A stretch of DNA of 64,000 nucleotides from Epiperipatus broadwayi. Lineage: Eukaryota; Onychophora; Udeonychophora; Euonychophora; Peripatidae. How positions within the stretch are numbered: position 1 is the first letter of the stretch; every line of letters starts with the position of its first letter. Location of the stretch: assembly GCA_028023455.1 (NCBI GenBank), contig JAQFVV010006255.1, positions 3,970,001 to 4,034,000 of the forward strand, written 5' to 3'. A program made the position numbers and the translations under genes. Positions 26,101 to 37,003 of the stretch are shown here, one piece after another. The notes below the pieces were generated by a model, which saw only the letters and a program-made list of their open reading frames with translations, was not told the DNA's origin and searched no databases.

Positions 26101-26800
26101 AAAAAAGTGATGTATGTTAATTTTAATTAAACTTATTTAAAAATAATTATTTTATTTTCTTCATTTCAATGTATTAAAATACATTTACAGATTTTTAATG
26201 TTTTGATATTTGATTTTCAAAAAAAAAAAACTCTTCCAAACATACTATGATAGTATGATTTCATTTAATTTATATCTATAGTTCTTAAGAATTATATATA
26301 TATATATAATTAAAGCTAATGTTAAATTAAATCATTTTACAATTGAACTCAAGATATTAATTAATCTTTAAAGCAGCTTAAAGTTAATTAAACTCTTGCC
26401 AAATGCACTTTTGATGTTTTTGCATCATATTTATGTCACATTAACCCTTTCAAATGATGACATTTTCTATTGTTAAATCTCCTGTCAGTTTTTGTTAATG
26501 CTCAACTATTCATTGCTATATAAAATATTTATTTTATACTAAAATTCAATAAATTGAAATTGATTTATTTTAAATTTAATTTTACAAATGAAAAACATTC
26601 TAAAAAAATCATTTTTGAACTTTACAAATATTGAAAAAGAGAGTTATAATAAGAACAAAGAATGTATTTCTGGTATTCCAAAAAATGTTCACAAAGTAAT
26701 CTCACAAATGCTGTGATCAGATTATATATATATATATAACCTTAAACACATTGGAGGCTGTATTTTTTTCCATGAACAAAATAGTAAAAACCTTTTGAAG
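17786..26800. other. Long AT-rich stretch with microsatellites only
   Basis: Nine kilobases with no coding block, transposase or LINE motif that I recognise. Contents are a (CA)n(TA)n microsatellite at 18497-18522, long A/T homopolymers (for example 24001-24012, 24124-24168), the AT palindrome at 23062-23143, a G7 run near 23842 and short (TA)n near 26294. Occasional GC-richer patches (23835-23990, 24780-24930) show no family resemblance. Confidence 0.45.
23062..23143. repeat. AT dinucleotide repeats forming a hairpin
   Basis: Two (AT)n tracts. The second is enclosed by cccacat (23104-23110) and atgtggg (23137-23143), making a perfect palindrome. Such tracts are unstable and prone to cruciform extrusion. 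Confidence 0.8.
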
Positions 26801-26812
26801 ATTTATAACAGT

Positions 26813-26943
26813 AGCAAACTCTCCATATAGTAGTGTGACACAATACAAGCTATAGTAATCAATAGCACTAAAGTATGGAGAGTTTTCTACTATTGTAAAT
26901 AACTTGTGTAAGCATAGGAAATGACAGTCATGTGATGTTTTGT
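26813..26943 (+). mobile_element. A/B-family repeat, foldback copy
   Basis: Module A in forward orientation (gcaaactctccatatagtag), then a short inverted A (aaagtatggagagttttc), then module B (taacttgtgtaagcatagga ... cagtcatgtgatgttt). The A parts can pair as a hairpin. Flanking agatttataa and agatttttaa are a weak candidate duplication with one mismatch. Confidence 0.65.
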
Positions 26944-27803
26944 TCTTTGGAGATTTTTAATTATCTGGATACTGAATACTTCAGGTTGTTATTTAATAAA
27001 TGATTAATTTCTAGACCACAAATTTAACATTTTAAAAAAAGTTATATTAATATCAGTTACTGGAACTGTAATAAAAAGGGTTAGTGTACACTGCAATGAT
27101 TAAATATATTAGTGGTCATGCACCAGTTTTATGAATGTGTAATAAACTATGCCTCCTTAACCTTTTCCTTCATGCCTTTTCTCTCTTCACAGATTATCTT
27201 AGATTTTTCCAATATAAAGATGTATCCTATCTTCATTTTGTATTCCAAAAATATAAATATCCATGTAGGGTCTGTTTTTTATAGATTGACTATACTGTGA
27301 AAGGGTTACCTGGGAAATTATACACATAATAAAAATAACTATATATGACTAAATAAAAGATTTTATGAAGTTTATTATATCCTTTATTTAATTCTCTAAC
27401 AATACTTATTAATAAAATTTAAAACAAAATTGTCATTTTTATATTGGTATGTTCTATTGGCTTTGAGTTATGTGATAGTAAGTGAATTTTTAAAACATGA
27501 TGTTTAAATCTAATAGAAAATCATGATGTTTAAAAGTATTTCAATGTTTCTATATACATTATTATATATTGATTATTTTATTAATATATATTTATTGTAA
27601 TTAATTTTTTTTGTTGATTTATAAAATCATTTAAATATGAATGTTTGCTCATTCATAAACAAAAAATTATTTGTATAACCCCATCAAGCATAAAAAGACA
27701 GATATCTTAAATAGAAGAGGGGAAAGGGAATGCTTCCCTCTCATATTCACACTTGCTTTATTGTTTATTTGCCTTATCTACCATAATGTTAGCTTACCAC
27801 TAA

Positions 27804-27898
27804 ACATCACATGAGTACCAGTTTTTATGCTTACACAAGCTGGGGCAAAACTCTCCATACAGTTTGCCACTCTGAGTGGCACTAATGTAAGGAGAATT
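27804..27898 (-). mobile_element. A/B-family repeat, short foldback copy
   Basis: On the plus strand: inverted B (aaacatcacatgagtaccag, atgcttacacaagc), then A (ggcaaaactctccatacagt), then inverted A (actaatgtaaggagaattt). About 95 bp. I did not find a convincing target duplication. Confidence 0.6.
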
Positions 27899-28199
27899 TG
27901 GCTACTAAATTATCATGTTAAAATATATGTACATATATGCACATGTGGCTGCAGAAAAGAGTTTGCTACTAACTGAAAAGAGACTTTGGATTCCTCTTGG
28001 AGGCCTTAAAGGAACCGAGCAGGGAAAATTCCTAATGTCCACTCCATATGTTCCTGTCATTGCAGCTGTTATTACTATGTGATTATTCATATAGTATACA
28101 AATATGGATAAACTGCTCATGAACATGAATTAGTCAGGATGGTGAGTTTATTGGCTTTTTACATCTGAGATTAAGATCAAGAAACATCATGGTTTTTCT

Positions 28200-30900
28200 T
28201 CTCAGCTGCCTGATAAGGCAGAATGAATGTATGTGCCAATATATATATACACACACACAATCATAACAGACAAAAATAAATCATGTCCCTTATTCCCAGG
28301 AGGCTGTAAAGTCACCAACCAAGGCAGCAGTTGTGGCTGAAGGCTGAGGATGCTAAGAATCCCCTGATTGTGGACCCAGGTTGCCATTTGATGATGACTT
28401 TTTATTTAGGTACTTACAACTGCAGATCACTTTCAACTGAAGGAAGATTGCAAGAAATACAAGAAGAACTGTCTTATATTTTGTGAAATTAGAAGAAAAG
28501 GTGAAGAGACAACTGATTTAAAAAGTGGATATGTATTCCATTATAAAGGCACAAATATTGGAAACACAAGTGGACTAAGATTAAATTATAAATAAAAAGT
28601 GAAAAAACAACATTGTGGAGATTGATGATGTATAAGACAGAGTGGCAAGATTATTTATACAATTAATAGCAGATACCAAATGCAAATAATCCAGGTTTAT
28701 GCCCCAACAAGTTCTCATAGTGATGAAATAGTAGAAGATTTTTATATGGATGTATTAAAGGCTTTTGATCAGAGTAAACAACATTTTAAAATTGTTATGG
28801 GAGACTTTAATGCTAGAATTGGTAAACAAATGAAAGATGAAAGTGCTGTAGGTAATTTTGGGTTAAAGTAATGAAATGAGAGATGACATAGACTTGTGGA
28901 CTTTGCAGAAAAAGAAAAACTTTATATTATGAATTCTTTTTTTGAAAAAAAATCTTAAAAAGAAATGGACATGGAAGCATCCAAATGAAGGAACAGCAGA
29001 ATTGTTTTATATTTTAACTAACAGAAAATACATATTTCAAGATTGCAATGTTCTTAATAAATTTATCACAGGAAATGTTCATCATTTAGTAAGATGTAAG
29101 ATATATGTTAATGCAAAACTAGAGACAAAAATTATTAAGAAAAACAATGTTGATATTCCTAATCTTCAAAAACATTCTAATGAATTTAAATTAGAACTTA
29201 CAAATCGGTTTCTAGTATTATTAGATTTGAATGAAATTAATATGAAAATAACTGATACAATTTTAAAAACTGCAACAAAGATAACTGGTAGAAAAAAGCA
29301 GCAAAATTTATATCTGCAATAAGAAAAAAAGATGAAATTATTACTAAAAAAAGAGATGACATCATGAAATGGGTAGAAGACTTCTATCAAGAATTATATA
29401 ATAATAGAGAACAAGTACCTCCTATATCTATTACATCTTGCAAATTGCCCAGAATTTTGAATGAGGAAGTGACACATGCAATTAAATTTATGAAGAAAGG
29501 AAAAGCTCCAGGTAATGATGGAATTATAATTGATATATTAAAAAAAGCAGGTGAAGAAATAGACATTTTATGAGTGGAACACTGCAGTATTAATATTTTA
29601 AAAAGATGATAAAGAAGATATTAGAAATTACAGACCTATCAGCCTTTTATCATTTTTATACAAATTTTTTACCAAGATAATTACAACTCGTCTACAGAGA
29701 ACATTGGATTTCCATCAAACAAGAGAACAAGCTGGATTTAAAAGTGGGTTTAGTACAGCAGGTCATATCCAGGTATTGAGAGAAGTTTTAGAAATGACAA
29801 ATGAATATGAGTTGCCATTATGCTTTGGATTTATAAATTATAAAAAGGCATTTGATTTTATAAATATTTCTTCAGTGATTAAAGCATTGGATCATCAAGG
29901 TATAGATCCAGGATATTGTCATATTTTAAAGAATATTTATAAAAATAAAACAGCTACAATTAGATTAAATAATGATACTAGGAAAGTCAGCATTGAGGGG
30001 TGTAAGATAGGGTGACTCATATCTCCAAAACTTATTACAGCAGTGCTGCAAGAAATATTTTGTGGATTAAAATGGGAAGCTAAAGGAATGAAAGTAAATG
30101 GAGATTATTTAAGATCATTTAGATTTTGCAGATGGTGTAGTTGTTTTTGAAAATAATGCTTTAGAGCCACAGAAAATGTTGCAGAAGTTATCAGATAAAA
30201 GTAGAACTAAAGATAAATATTAAAAAAGACTAAAATAATATTTAATGGATTTTCTCAAATATGAAAATAAAGATTGATTATGATGAGTTAGAAAAAGTTA
30301 ACAGTTACAAATATCTTGGTCAGATTATTAATACAGATGGAAACATAATGGTGGAATTAATCATAGAATTAAACTTAGTTGGAGTGTTTTTGGTAGAAAT
30401 AACTTCATACTAAAAGGAAATGTGCCTATGTGTTTGAAAAGGAAGGTTTTAATAAATCTGTTTTACCAGTTCTTATTTATAGATTTGAAACTTGAACACT
30501 TAATAGAAGAGCAATACAGAGACTTCAGACCACTCAAAGAAATATGGAGAGATGCATGGTGGAGTAACAAGATGAGATCGAAAATGTTATGTATGGGTAA
30601 GAGAATAAACAGGTGTTACTGACCTCACTGAAAAAATTAAAAGATTGGAGTTGGGCTGGACATATTGCTAGAAGAGATAATAATAGATAGACAATTGAAA
30701 TCTTAAATTGGATTGCAAAAGATTATAAAAAACCCAGAAAGAGACCACATGTGAGATGGATGGATGAAATAAGAAAGTGTGCAGGGTTCATGAGGAGAAG
30801 AAAATCTAAAGATCAGAGAAGATGGATTGAACTTGGAGAGATCTTCATTCTGCAGAGGATTTATAATGGTTGTTGATGCACATGTGCACGTAAACAAGTA
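28200..30900 (+). mobile_element. RTE-like LINE, copy 1 (decayed)
   Basis: Non-LTR retrotransposon of the RTE type, with one ORF of apurinic-like endonuclease plus reverse transcriptase. Blocks in order: TYNCRSLSTEGRLQEIQEEL near 28410-28470 (endonuclease start), IRRKGEE, VYAPTSSHSDE at 28690-28730, MGDFNARIG at 28797-28825 (catalytic Asp/Asn), KKWTWKHPNEG near 28965, a linker with GKAPGNDG near 29500, NYRPISLLSFLYK near 29625-29665, EQAGFKSGFSTAGH near 29725-29765, YKKAFD near 29840, and DFADG at 30122-30136 where the active site should read FADD. Stops and shifts split the ORF (open pieces 28680-28871, 28942-29322, 29364-29573, 29704-30015). It ends near 30880 in a gttgttgatg-type tail. It shares its leader with copy 2 from about 28226. 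Confidence 0.85.
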
Positions 30901-31671
30901 ATCATGGTTTAGTGCCTTTAAAAATAACATATCTTCCCTATCAATATGCAGCATCATATTAAAATCATATTTTTTTATCTTTATAATCAGTACATCAACC
31001 TTTACCTGATCAATTTACATTAACTTACAATTTTTATCCTATTTTCTAAAAATGATTAGATATCACTTATCAACTACTATTGGAAGACTAGGTAGATTAG
31101 TTATGGATGATTTCTTTTTAAAACATCTAAGATTATTTATGCTTGAAAAAATTTCAAGGTTCAATTGACTCAGCTTAAACTTTGGGTCATGGACATGGCA
31201 AGTAGATGTGCTAACCATCTCAAACAAAACAAAGCAGTAAGATGCTGTGAAGAAGCCCATGATATATTTGATCCTCAGTACTCTGCTACACCTTGCTATT
31301 CTTGGATCTATATCTCTTATTTAGATATCATATCTCACTTTCATTACGGATATATATATATATTTCAAAAACACAGTCATTAGAAAACTAATGTGTACAG
31401 TAAATTTTTAAATGAAAAATAAAAAAGATTCATATTTTTTATTATTAAGCAATAAATCAAAAGCTATATAACAAAAGTCGAATTTATTGATTTCTGTCAA
31501 AACAAAATCAACTTTTTTTTATAGTTTCATTTATGTTGATGTTACAGAAAGCCACAGACTTTATATTATTGATATTTTTCCTCTATTCATTTTCTTAGTT
31601 TGTATATCTAATTTATATTTAATTAATTTTTTTCCTTCTTTCTTTTTTTTTCTATGGTGAATTATAAACAT
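30901..31671. other. Non-coding gap between RTE copy 1 and an A/B element
   Basis: AT-rich. I recognise no family; the short frames here lack any resemblance to known proteins. Confidence 0.4.
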
Positions 31672-31687
31672 ATTCTAGCAAGTAAAT
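31672..31687. repeat. Target-site duplication, left copy (16 bp)
   Basis: attctagcaagtaaat, identical to 31872-31887. Confidence 0.9.
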
Positions 31688-31871
31688 AACAGCACATGAC
31701 CACCACTTCTTATGCTTGTGTATAACTGTTGTTAAAACAGGCAAAACTCACTATAAGTATTGCCACACACAGCAAGCTAGATGGGGATTTTATGTACAAG
31801 CCTTCTGGCATCCATTGATTACTCTAGCTTGCTGCATGTGGCAATACGTATAGTGAGTTTTGCTTGTTTTA
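31688..31871 (-). mobile_element. A/B-family repeat, hairpin copy with 16-bp TSD
   Basis: Plus strand order: inverted B (cacatgaccaccacttctta, tgcttgtgtataactgttg), first ~45 bases of A (31735-31780), then full A in reverse (about 31781-31870, including the gatggggattttatgtacaa part). The two A arms (31735-31780 and 31824-31870) pair almost completely. The exact 16-bp duplication on both sides defines the ends and points to insertion by target-primed reverse transcription rather than by a cut-and-paste transposase with a fixed-length duplication. Confidence 0.85.
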
Positions 31872-31887
31872 ATTCTAGCAAGTAAAT
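31872..31887. repeat. Target-site duplication, right copy (16 bp)
   Basis: attctagcaagtaaat, matching 31672-31687. A G12 run follows at 31909-31920. Confidence 0.9.
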
Positions 31888-32422
31888 TTAGTAGCATAAG
31901 TTTCTGGAGGGGGGGGGGGGCTACATTACTAATACCTATAATTCTGAATCAGTAAAAAGCAACCTTGAAAAAATAACTTATTACATATAAAAATTAATAA
32001 CATGTTGTATTAAAAACGTTAAATAATTATGTATATTTAATTTCTCAAATTAGCAAAATATACTATTTATACTGCATTAAAGTGTCTTTAAATTCCTAAT
32101 GCTTTATATAGAATTAAGACCAGAAGTCTCTACCAATGTTACATAAAAGAACTGAAAAAAAAACTCATAATAAGAACATTCTGTATAATCGTAAAACCAA
32201 AATGATAAGACTGTAACATCAAAGCTTGTTGAATCTGCTGATACTGGAAACACTATTGTAAAAGTTAGTCATTTGAAAATATTTGAAAATGACAAATAGC
32301 AAATGTTTTCCTTAAAAAGTATTTTATGGTAAATAAAAGTATGACTATGTAAGAAAGAACCTGTTTACAATATATAGATTATAATGAGATATAATTATAT
32401 ATAGCGCTATATTTTAATACTG

Positions 32423-32606
32423 TAATAGTGATATTAGCGATTAAGCCAATGCACATGCGCTTTAAAGATAAATTATAAATGAGTACTCTCACTTTTTCCA
32501 GCCACAAGATAAAGTATTTTAGAAAGAATGGAAAAAGTGAGAGTATTCATTTATAATTTATCTTTAAAGCGCATGTGCATTGGCTTAATCGCTAATATCA
32601 CTATTA
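32423..32606. repeat. Near-perfect palindrome, 78-bp arms, 28-bp loop
   Basis: The arm at 32423-32500 (taatagtgatattagcgatt ... actttttcca) is the reverse complement of 32529-32606 with one mismatch that I can see (gagtactc against gaatactc). The loop is 32501-32528. The arms have no resemblance to the other repeats in the window. The open frame at 32528-32758 is a by-product of one arm. It could be a foldback MITE, a hairpin-RNA source or an inverted duplication; no flanking duplication was obvious. Confidence 0.9.
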
Positions 32607-32849
32607 CCACATATAGATTATGTAAAAACCCTATTTACCTTATAAAGATTATGGCAAAAACATTTTATACAAGTGTAACAAATCATGGATGGAATACAAT
32701 TGGAAATCTACAAATAGGCAAATTAAAAGACAAAACCAATATATGGTCAAATAAATAAATTAATAAGTAAACTGTAAGAAGAATAAAGAAGTTTTTAAGA
32801 CAATTTGTTGCATTAAAGTATATAAAAAAGAAGTGTTATAAGCAATATA

Positions 32850-32861
32850 TAAATTAATAAG
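32850..32861. repeat. Target-site duplication, left copy (12 bp)
   Basis: taaattaataag, identical to 36992-37003. It borders the 3' end of the minus-strand LINE. Confidence 0.75.
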
Positions 32862-32862
32862 C

Positions 32863-32883
32863 CATGTGATGTGATGTGATGTA
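32863..32883 (-). repeat. Short tandem tail at the LINE 3' end
   Basis: On the plus strand catgtgatgtgatgtgatg, i.e. (ATCAC)n read in the LINE sense. Simple-repeat tails instead of poly(A) are usual in several LINE clades. The first bases, ccatgtgatg, also resemble the end of module B. Confidence 0.7.
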
Positions 32884-32976
32884 TTATGGCTTCTCCTTAA
32901 ACGAAGTCAAGAATATCTCAGCAATTATGCCCAGATAAACCTGTTAGCCACTTTCTTTTACATTCCCCACTCTAAA

Positions 32977-33702
32977 TTAATCATAATCTGCTCTATCCCA
33001 TTTCCACAACATAATTTTTGTCAACTCTATAACCTTTATATCTAAATCTCCCTTATCTTTTCCCAAACCCAGCATAAAAACCAATAATTCACTTTCTGTA
33101 TAATCACTCTTTTCATATTTATTTTTCCACAACTTCATTATATGTACCCTTTCTGTTTTCAAACATTTACATTCAATTAACAAATGCCTAATATTTTCAA
33201 TTCCTTCCTTACATAATTTACAAAATAAATCACCCATATTTTTCCATTTACATGTATATTCTTTTGTAGCTAAAGATCCCGTTCGAGCCTTAAACAATAA
33301 ACTACTTTCCTTACTATTATCATATATTAACTCACACCTAATATTCTGTTTATTTCTATATATATTTAAACTCTTTTTACTCTCCATACTATTTCTCCAT
33401 CTCTCTAACTCCCTAGTCTTTATTAATAAATTTATTCTTTTATCCCATTCCTTACTACTATAACACTCAATAATCCTCTTAACACAATCATCCCATCTTT
33501 TGTACAAATATACTGATATAAATTCTTTATCCAAATCTTTTGCATACCGTATTACCTTTCTCACCCATCTTGTTACCTGCCCTTTACTCATAACCCAATT
33601 GAATACTATTTTAGCTATTCTTTTATTATCCATAAACTGCAATCTACCAAACATTTTCATTTTACTTTTTGCATCTCTCATATGAAAACTTGACCATCCC
33701 AT
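32977..33702 (-). pseudogene. LINE ORF2, C-terminal part with zinc knuckle
   Basis: 242 codons in the same frame as the piece upstream at 33703-34161, separated by a single TAA codon immediately before the ATG at 33702. Starts MGWSSFHMRDAKSKMKMFGR and holds CKLCKEGIENIRHLLIEC, a C-x2-C-x8-H-x4-C zf-RVT knuckle. The single-stop break, with long open frames on both sides, suggests a young element or, less likely, a read error. Confidence 0.8.
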
Positions 33703-34161
33703 TTATCCTTGAATTGCCTCCCTTGCTGTCCATACTTCTGCATCCAATGCATGTCTTCCTACTTCCCTTTGAGCTTTTTCTAAATAATCTAATATCTTTT
33801 TACTAACATATAATGCATCATTACCATATGTTAACCCTGCTACTGCAATTCCTTTCCATATAATTCTAGCTACATCATATTTATTATATGAAAATACTGT
33901 TAATTTCTTTATCAATCCCTTTCTTTTCTTTGCTTCATTTATCAATTTTTTCTCCCATTCATCCAAATAATTTTTCTGATTACTTAAAATAATTCCCAAA
34001 TAACTATATCTATTCACCACACTTAACTTAATATCTCCCAATAAAAATTCTACATCTTCTCTTTCCTCAGTATTAACCATCATTATATTTGATTTTTCTT
34101 CACTAAATTTAATCCCCATCTCTTTACCCACCCTTGCACATGTCCTCAACATAACTTCCAT
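33703..34161 (-). pseudogene. LINE ORF2, RT palm/thumb part after the FADD box
   Basis: 153 codons containing EEKSNIMMVN and NRYSYLGIILSN (the LG-box that follows the catalytic motif in LINE polymerases) and AREAIQG at the end. The catalytic sequence GCGGATGAT (Ala-Asp-Asp) lies just upstream in this frame at about 34192-34200, separated from the preceding ORF by a run of nine A on the plus strand (34201-34209). Confidence 0.8.
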
Positions 34162-34192
34162 ATCTTCTCTTTTTTCTGCACAAAAAAATATA

Positions 34193-36037
34193 TCATCCGC
34201 AAAAAAAAAGACCTGACAAAATATATACTCCCTTACTACCTATTAACGGTATCTCTATCCCTCTTCCTAATCTTTCTATTGCTCTTTCCATTTCACTCAA
34301 ATACAACACAAACAAAATAGGTGACCTAGGGCATCCTTGCCTTAGTCCCACACCATTTTTAACTTTAATTGATTCTATATTCTCTAATTGATATATATAA
34401 TAATTATTTTCATATAATTTCTTAATAATATCTATTAAAGCTTCATCCATTCCCAAATTTGCTAAACTTATCCATAATCTATTTCTATTTACTCTATCAT
34501 ATGCCTTCTCTATATCTATAAAACTCATATATAACTGTTTATCTGCATTCCTACTAATATCCATAAGTTGTGTAACTACAAATAAACTATCTCCTATACG
34601 CCTATCTAATCTAAAACCTCCTTGCATTTCACCCACTACACTATTCCCTTCCATCCATTTTACAACTTTACTAGCCACCATATACGAGAAAACTTTATAT
34701 AAAACTGATGTTACCGCTATCGGTCTATAATTATTCAACTTTCTATGATCCTTACCCTTTCCTTTAAATAATAATCTTACTCTTGTATTACTCCAACTAC
34801 TTGGGAAAACTCTATTCTGTGCCATTTTATTAAAACAGGATAATAACTTTACTTTTGCCCTATATCCTAAATTCATTACCATCTCTGCTTCCCATCCATC
34901 TAAACCTCTTGCCTTCCCACTTTTCAATTTCTTCTCTACCTCATTTAGTTCATTTTCTGAAAAGCTAATATTCCCATTACTATATTCCTTCATATTTTCT
35001 AACATTCTATCATTCACATCTAACATCTTTTCTATATTCATTACATAACTATTTAAGATTCTCTCTAAATCTTCTCTAGAACTACACTCAGTTCCCTCAT
35101 CATCTAGTAATACTAACTCTCTTTCCCCTACATTTCTCCTTTTAATATAATTCCAAAATTTTTTACTTCCATCTCTTCCACTTTTATTAATATACTCCAA
35201 CAATTTACTATTCAATTTCATTCTCTCTCTATAAATATCTATTTTAGCCAACTTTTTCTTTTCTAAGTACTTTTCCCATTTAGCATTAATATCTTTTTCA
35301 CTTTCCTTATTCTTAATAGCACACTTATATTCTCTACATGCTTCTTTCCTTTCTTTTACACTTTTACTAATTTTAATTTTTTTATTACTTTTATTTTTTT
35401 CAATATTCTCACCTAAAACCCCATTTGCAACTTTTTCTACTTCCTTACACCAATCCTTATACTCATCCCCAATCCACTCTTCCATTATTTCTTCAACTTG
35501 TATTTTATACTCTTCCAACTTATTCTTATCATTCACTCTCCATCCACATCTTTCACTATTATTTCTACTTTTATTTCTATTCTCCATCACATTACTAACC
35601 ATTTCAATTACAATGAAATTATGATCACTAGTGCATACTTTTTCTTCATTATCAAATACCTTAATTTTCCGTATTTTATTTATTCCCTCTTTCTCTACCA
35701 ATACATAATCTATTGTGTGAAATATATTATTTCTGGACCATGTGTATTGTCCCTCATAAATATTTAATAAATTTCCAATACTCAAATTCACTTTCTGACA
35801 AAAATTCTTCAAAAGCTGTCCATTTTTATTATCTACATCATCAATTTCTTCAATATGTCTATTCATATCCCCTATAACCATTATTCTCTTCCCCTTTTCA
35901 TTAAAACTTTGTATATCCTTAACTAAACATTTGTATATGTTACTATTCCACTCCAATATAATTTGACTATCTCCAGTAGCTATATAAACTATAGCCACCA
36001 TCCATTCGTGTCTACCCAACCTTATTTCAAACCACAA
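34193..36037 (-). pseudogene. LINE ORF2, endonuclease C-half and reverse transcriptase
   Basis: 614 open codons. Residues about 1-150 are the endonuclease C-terminal half: VIGDMNRHIEEID (GDxN box), YTWSRNNIFHTIDYVLV and TSDHNFIVIEM (SDH box). A basic linker follows. The reverse transcriptase covers about residues 360-610: LDGWEAEMV, LNNYRPIAVTSVLYKVFSYM, GEMQGGFRLDRR, SFIDIEKAYDRVNR (motif A Asp) and LRQGCPRSPILFVLYL (motif B). The frame shifts at the nine-base A run (34201-34209), so it ends in LSGLFFCG instead of continuing into FADD. A second shift lies between this piece and the endonuclease N-terminus at 36132-36389. Confidence 0.85.
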
Positions 36038-36131
36038 GTGTTCTTGACATTTAACAATATTTAAATATTTTTTGATATAACACCTATACCACCACCCCTT
36101 TTTCTTTTCTATTTATACCCTGCCATACCAA

Positions 36132-36389
36132 CTATTCCAAAATAGGTTCTTCTTCTTCTCTTAAATGTGTTTCCACTACTGCTAATACCTCAAGCTCTTC
36201 ATTTTCAATTGTTTTATTTAATTCCATCCACTTTTCTGGTTTCCTGCCACCTTGCATATTCAAAAACACAATTTTAACAATTTCTTCTTTCCTAACTACT
36301 CTTTTATAAATTCTTTTAATTATTTCTTCTCCATTACATTTATAAATTACTTTCTTACCATTAATTTTACAAACCCATTCCTTCTCCAT
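36132..36389 (-). pseudogene. LINE ORF2, endonuclease N-terminus
   Basis: 85 codons: VKIVFLNMQGGRKPEKW (the N-terminal LNxxG strand of the APE-like endonuclease) and LEVLAVVETHLREEEE (the ETxL block with the catalytic Glu). It is in a different frame from 34193-36037, so the ORF is broken around 36040-36130. Confidence 0.75.
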
Positions 36390-36484
36390 ATCTATATTTA
36401 TATCAAAATCAAATTCCTTTTGCTTACTTCTTATATTCCATCCATTCTTTTTAATAATATTACAATTTAAAAACCCACCCCCCT

Positions 36485-36709
36485 TTATAAGTTTCCCGAA
36501 AAAAATTCTTCATAAATCAAACTCCCTAAAACTTCATTTCCTTGTTTTCCTAAATGCAACCCATCTTTACTATATAACTCTCTCTTTCCAATAAAACAAT
36601 CCCACACATCCACAAACATAACATTATTTCTCTCACACAATTTTTTCAATCTCTTATTTATAGCACTGCACCTAGATTGAAAATATTGTGTTTTCAATTT
36701 CATTCTCAT
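36485..36709 (-). pseudogene. LINE ORF1 remnant, SGNH-hydrolase C-terminus
   Basis: 75 codons. NVMFVDVWDCFIGKRELYSK leads into DGLHLGKQGNEVLGSLI, which carries the Asp-x2-His dyad of block V in SGNH/GDSL hydrolases. LINEs of the CR1/L2 kind often carry an esterase of this fold in ORF1. The catalytic Ser and Gly/Asn blocks are absent: the element is cut off at 36709, exactly where the A/B repeat begins (shared actacaaaactatg). It could alternatively be a captured fragment. Confidence 0.65.
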
Positions 36710-36711
36710 AG

Positions 36712-36991
36712 TTTTGTAGTTAAATGGAGATAAAAGGTGGTTACTGAAGGGTTACATTAAATCCTAAGATTTAGTTGCAGTGCTATCAGATCCAAGGCTC
36801 CTCACTGATGATGGTCACAAGCCAGAAACTAGTCTGGGGATATTGGATGAGTAGGCATTAGATAGGGATTTTATGCACAAGCCTTCTGGCATCCATTGAT
36901 TATTCTGATTGGCACAGGGTGGCACTACTGTATGGAGCAAGTTTTGCCTTGTTTAATAACAATTATGTGCTAGTATGAGATAGTGACCATG
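36712..36991 (+). mobile_element. A/B-family module at the LINE 5' end
   Basis: Plus strand: inverted x (36712-36860, gtagttaaatggagataaaa, ctgatgatggtcacaagcca), inverted A (about 36861-36950, ggcactactgtatggag, gttttgcc), then B (gtttaataacaattatgtgc ... gtgaccatg). Relative to the solo copy at 9809-10123, A and x are reversed with respect to B. The B end stops at gtgaccatg, without the usual tgatgttt, directly at the 12-bp duplication. Confidence 0.8.
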
Positions 36992-37003
36992 TAAATTAAT
37001 AAG
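36992..37003. repeat. Target-site duplication, right copy (12 bp)
   Basis: taaattaataag, matching 32850-32861. Confidence 0.75.

Larger units (their letters stand above)
32862..36991 (-). mobile_element. LINE (SGNH-ORF1 remnant, EN-RT ORF2) fused to an A/B repeat
   Basis: A 4.1-kb insertion bracketed by a 12-bp duplication. In minus orientation: inverted module B (36991-36948), module A and part x (36947-36712), a truncated ORF1 end with SGNH-hydrolase features (36709-36485), ORF2 with endonuclease, reverse transcriptase and a C-terminal zinc knuckle (36389-32977), a short 3' region and a simple tail of three ATCAC-type units (32863-32883). ORF2 carries two frameshifts and one in-frame stop. 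Because the whole composite lies within one pair of duplications, the A/B part and the LINE probably arrived together, either as the element's own 5' region or by template switching. Confidence 0.75.

Noticed and set aside
32528-32758. 76-codon open frame
   Set aside because: It is the translation of one arm of the 78-bp palindrome and following AT-rich DNA, with no family resemblance.
35498-35767. 89-codon plus-strand frame
   Set aside because: Shadow of the LINE ORF2 on the opposite strand.
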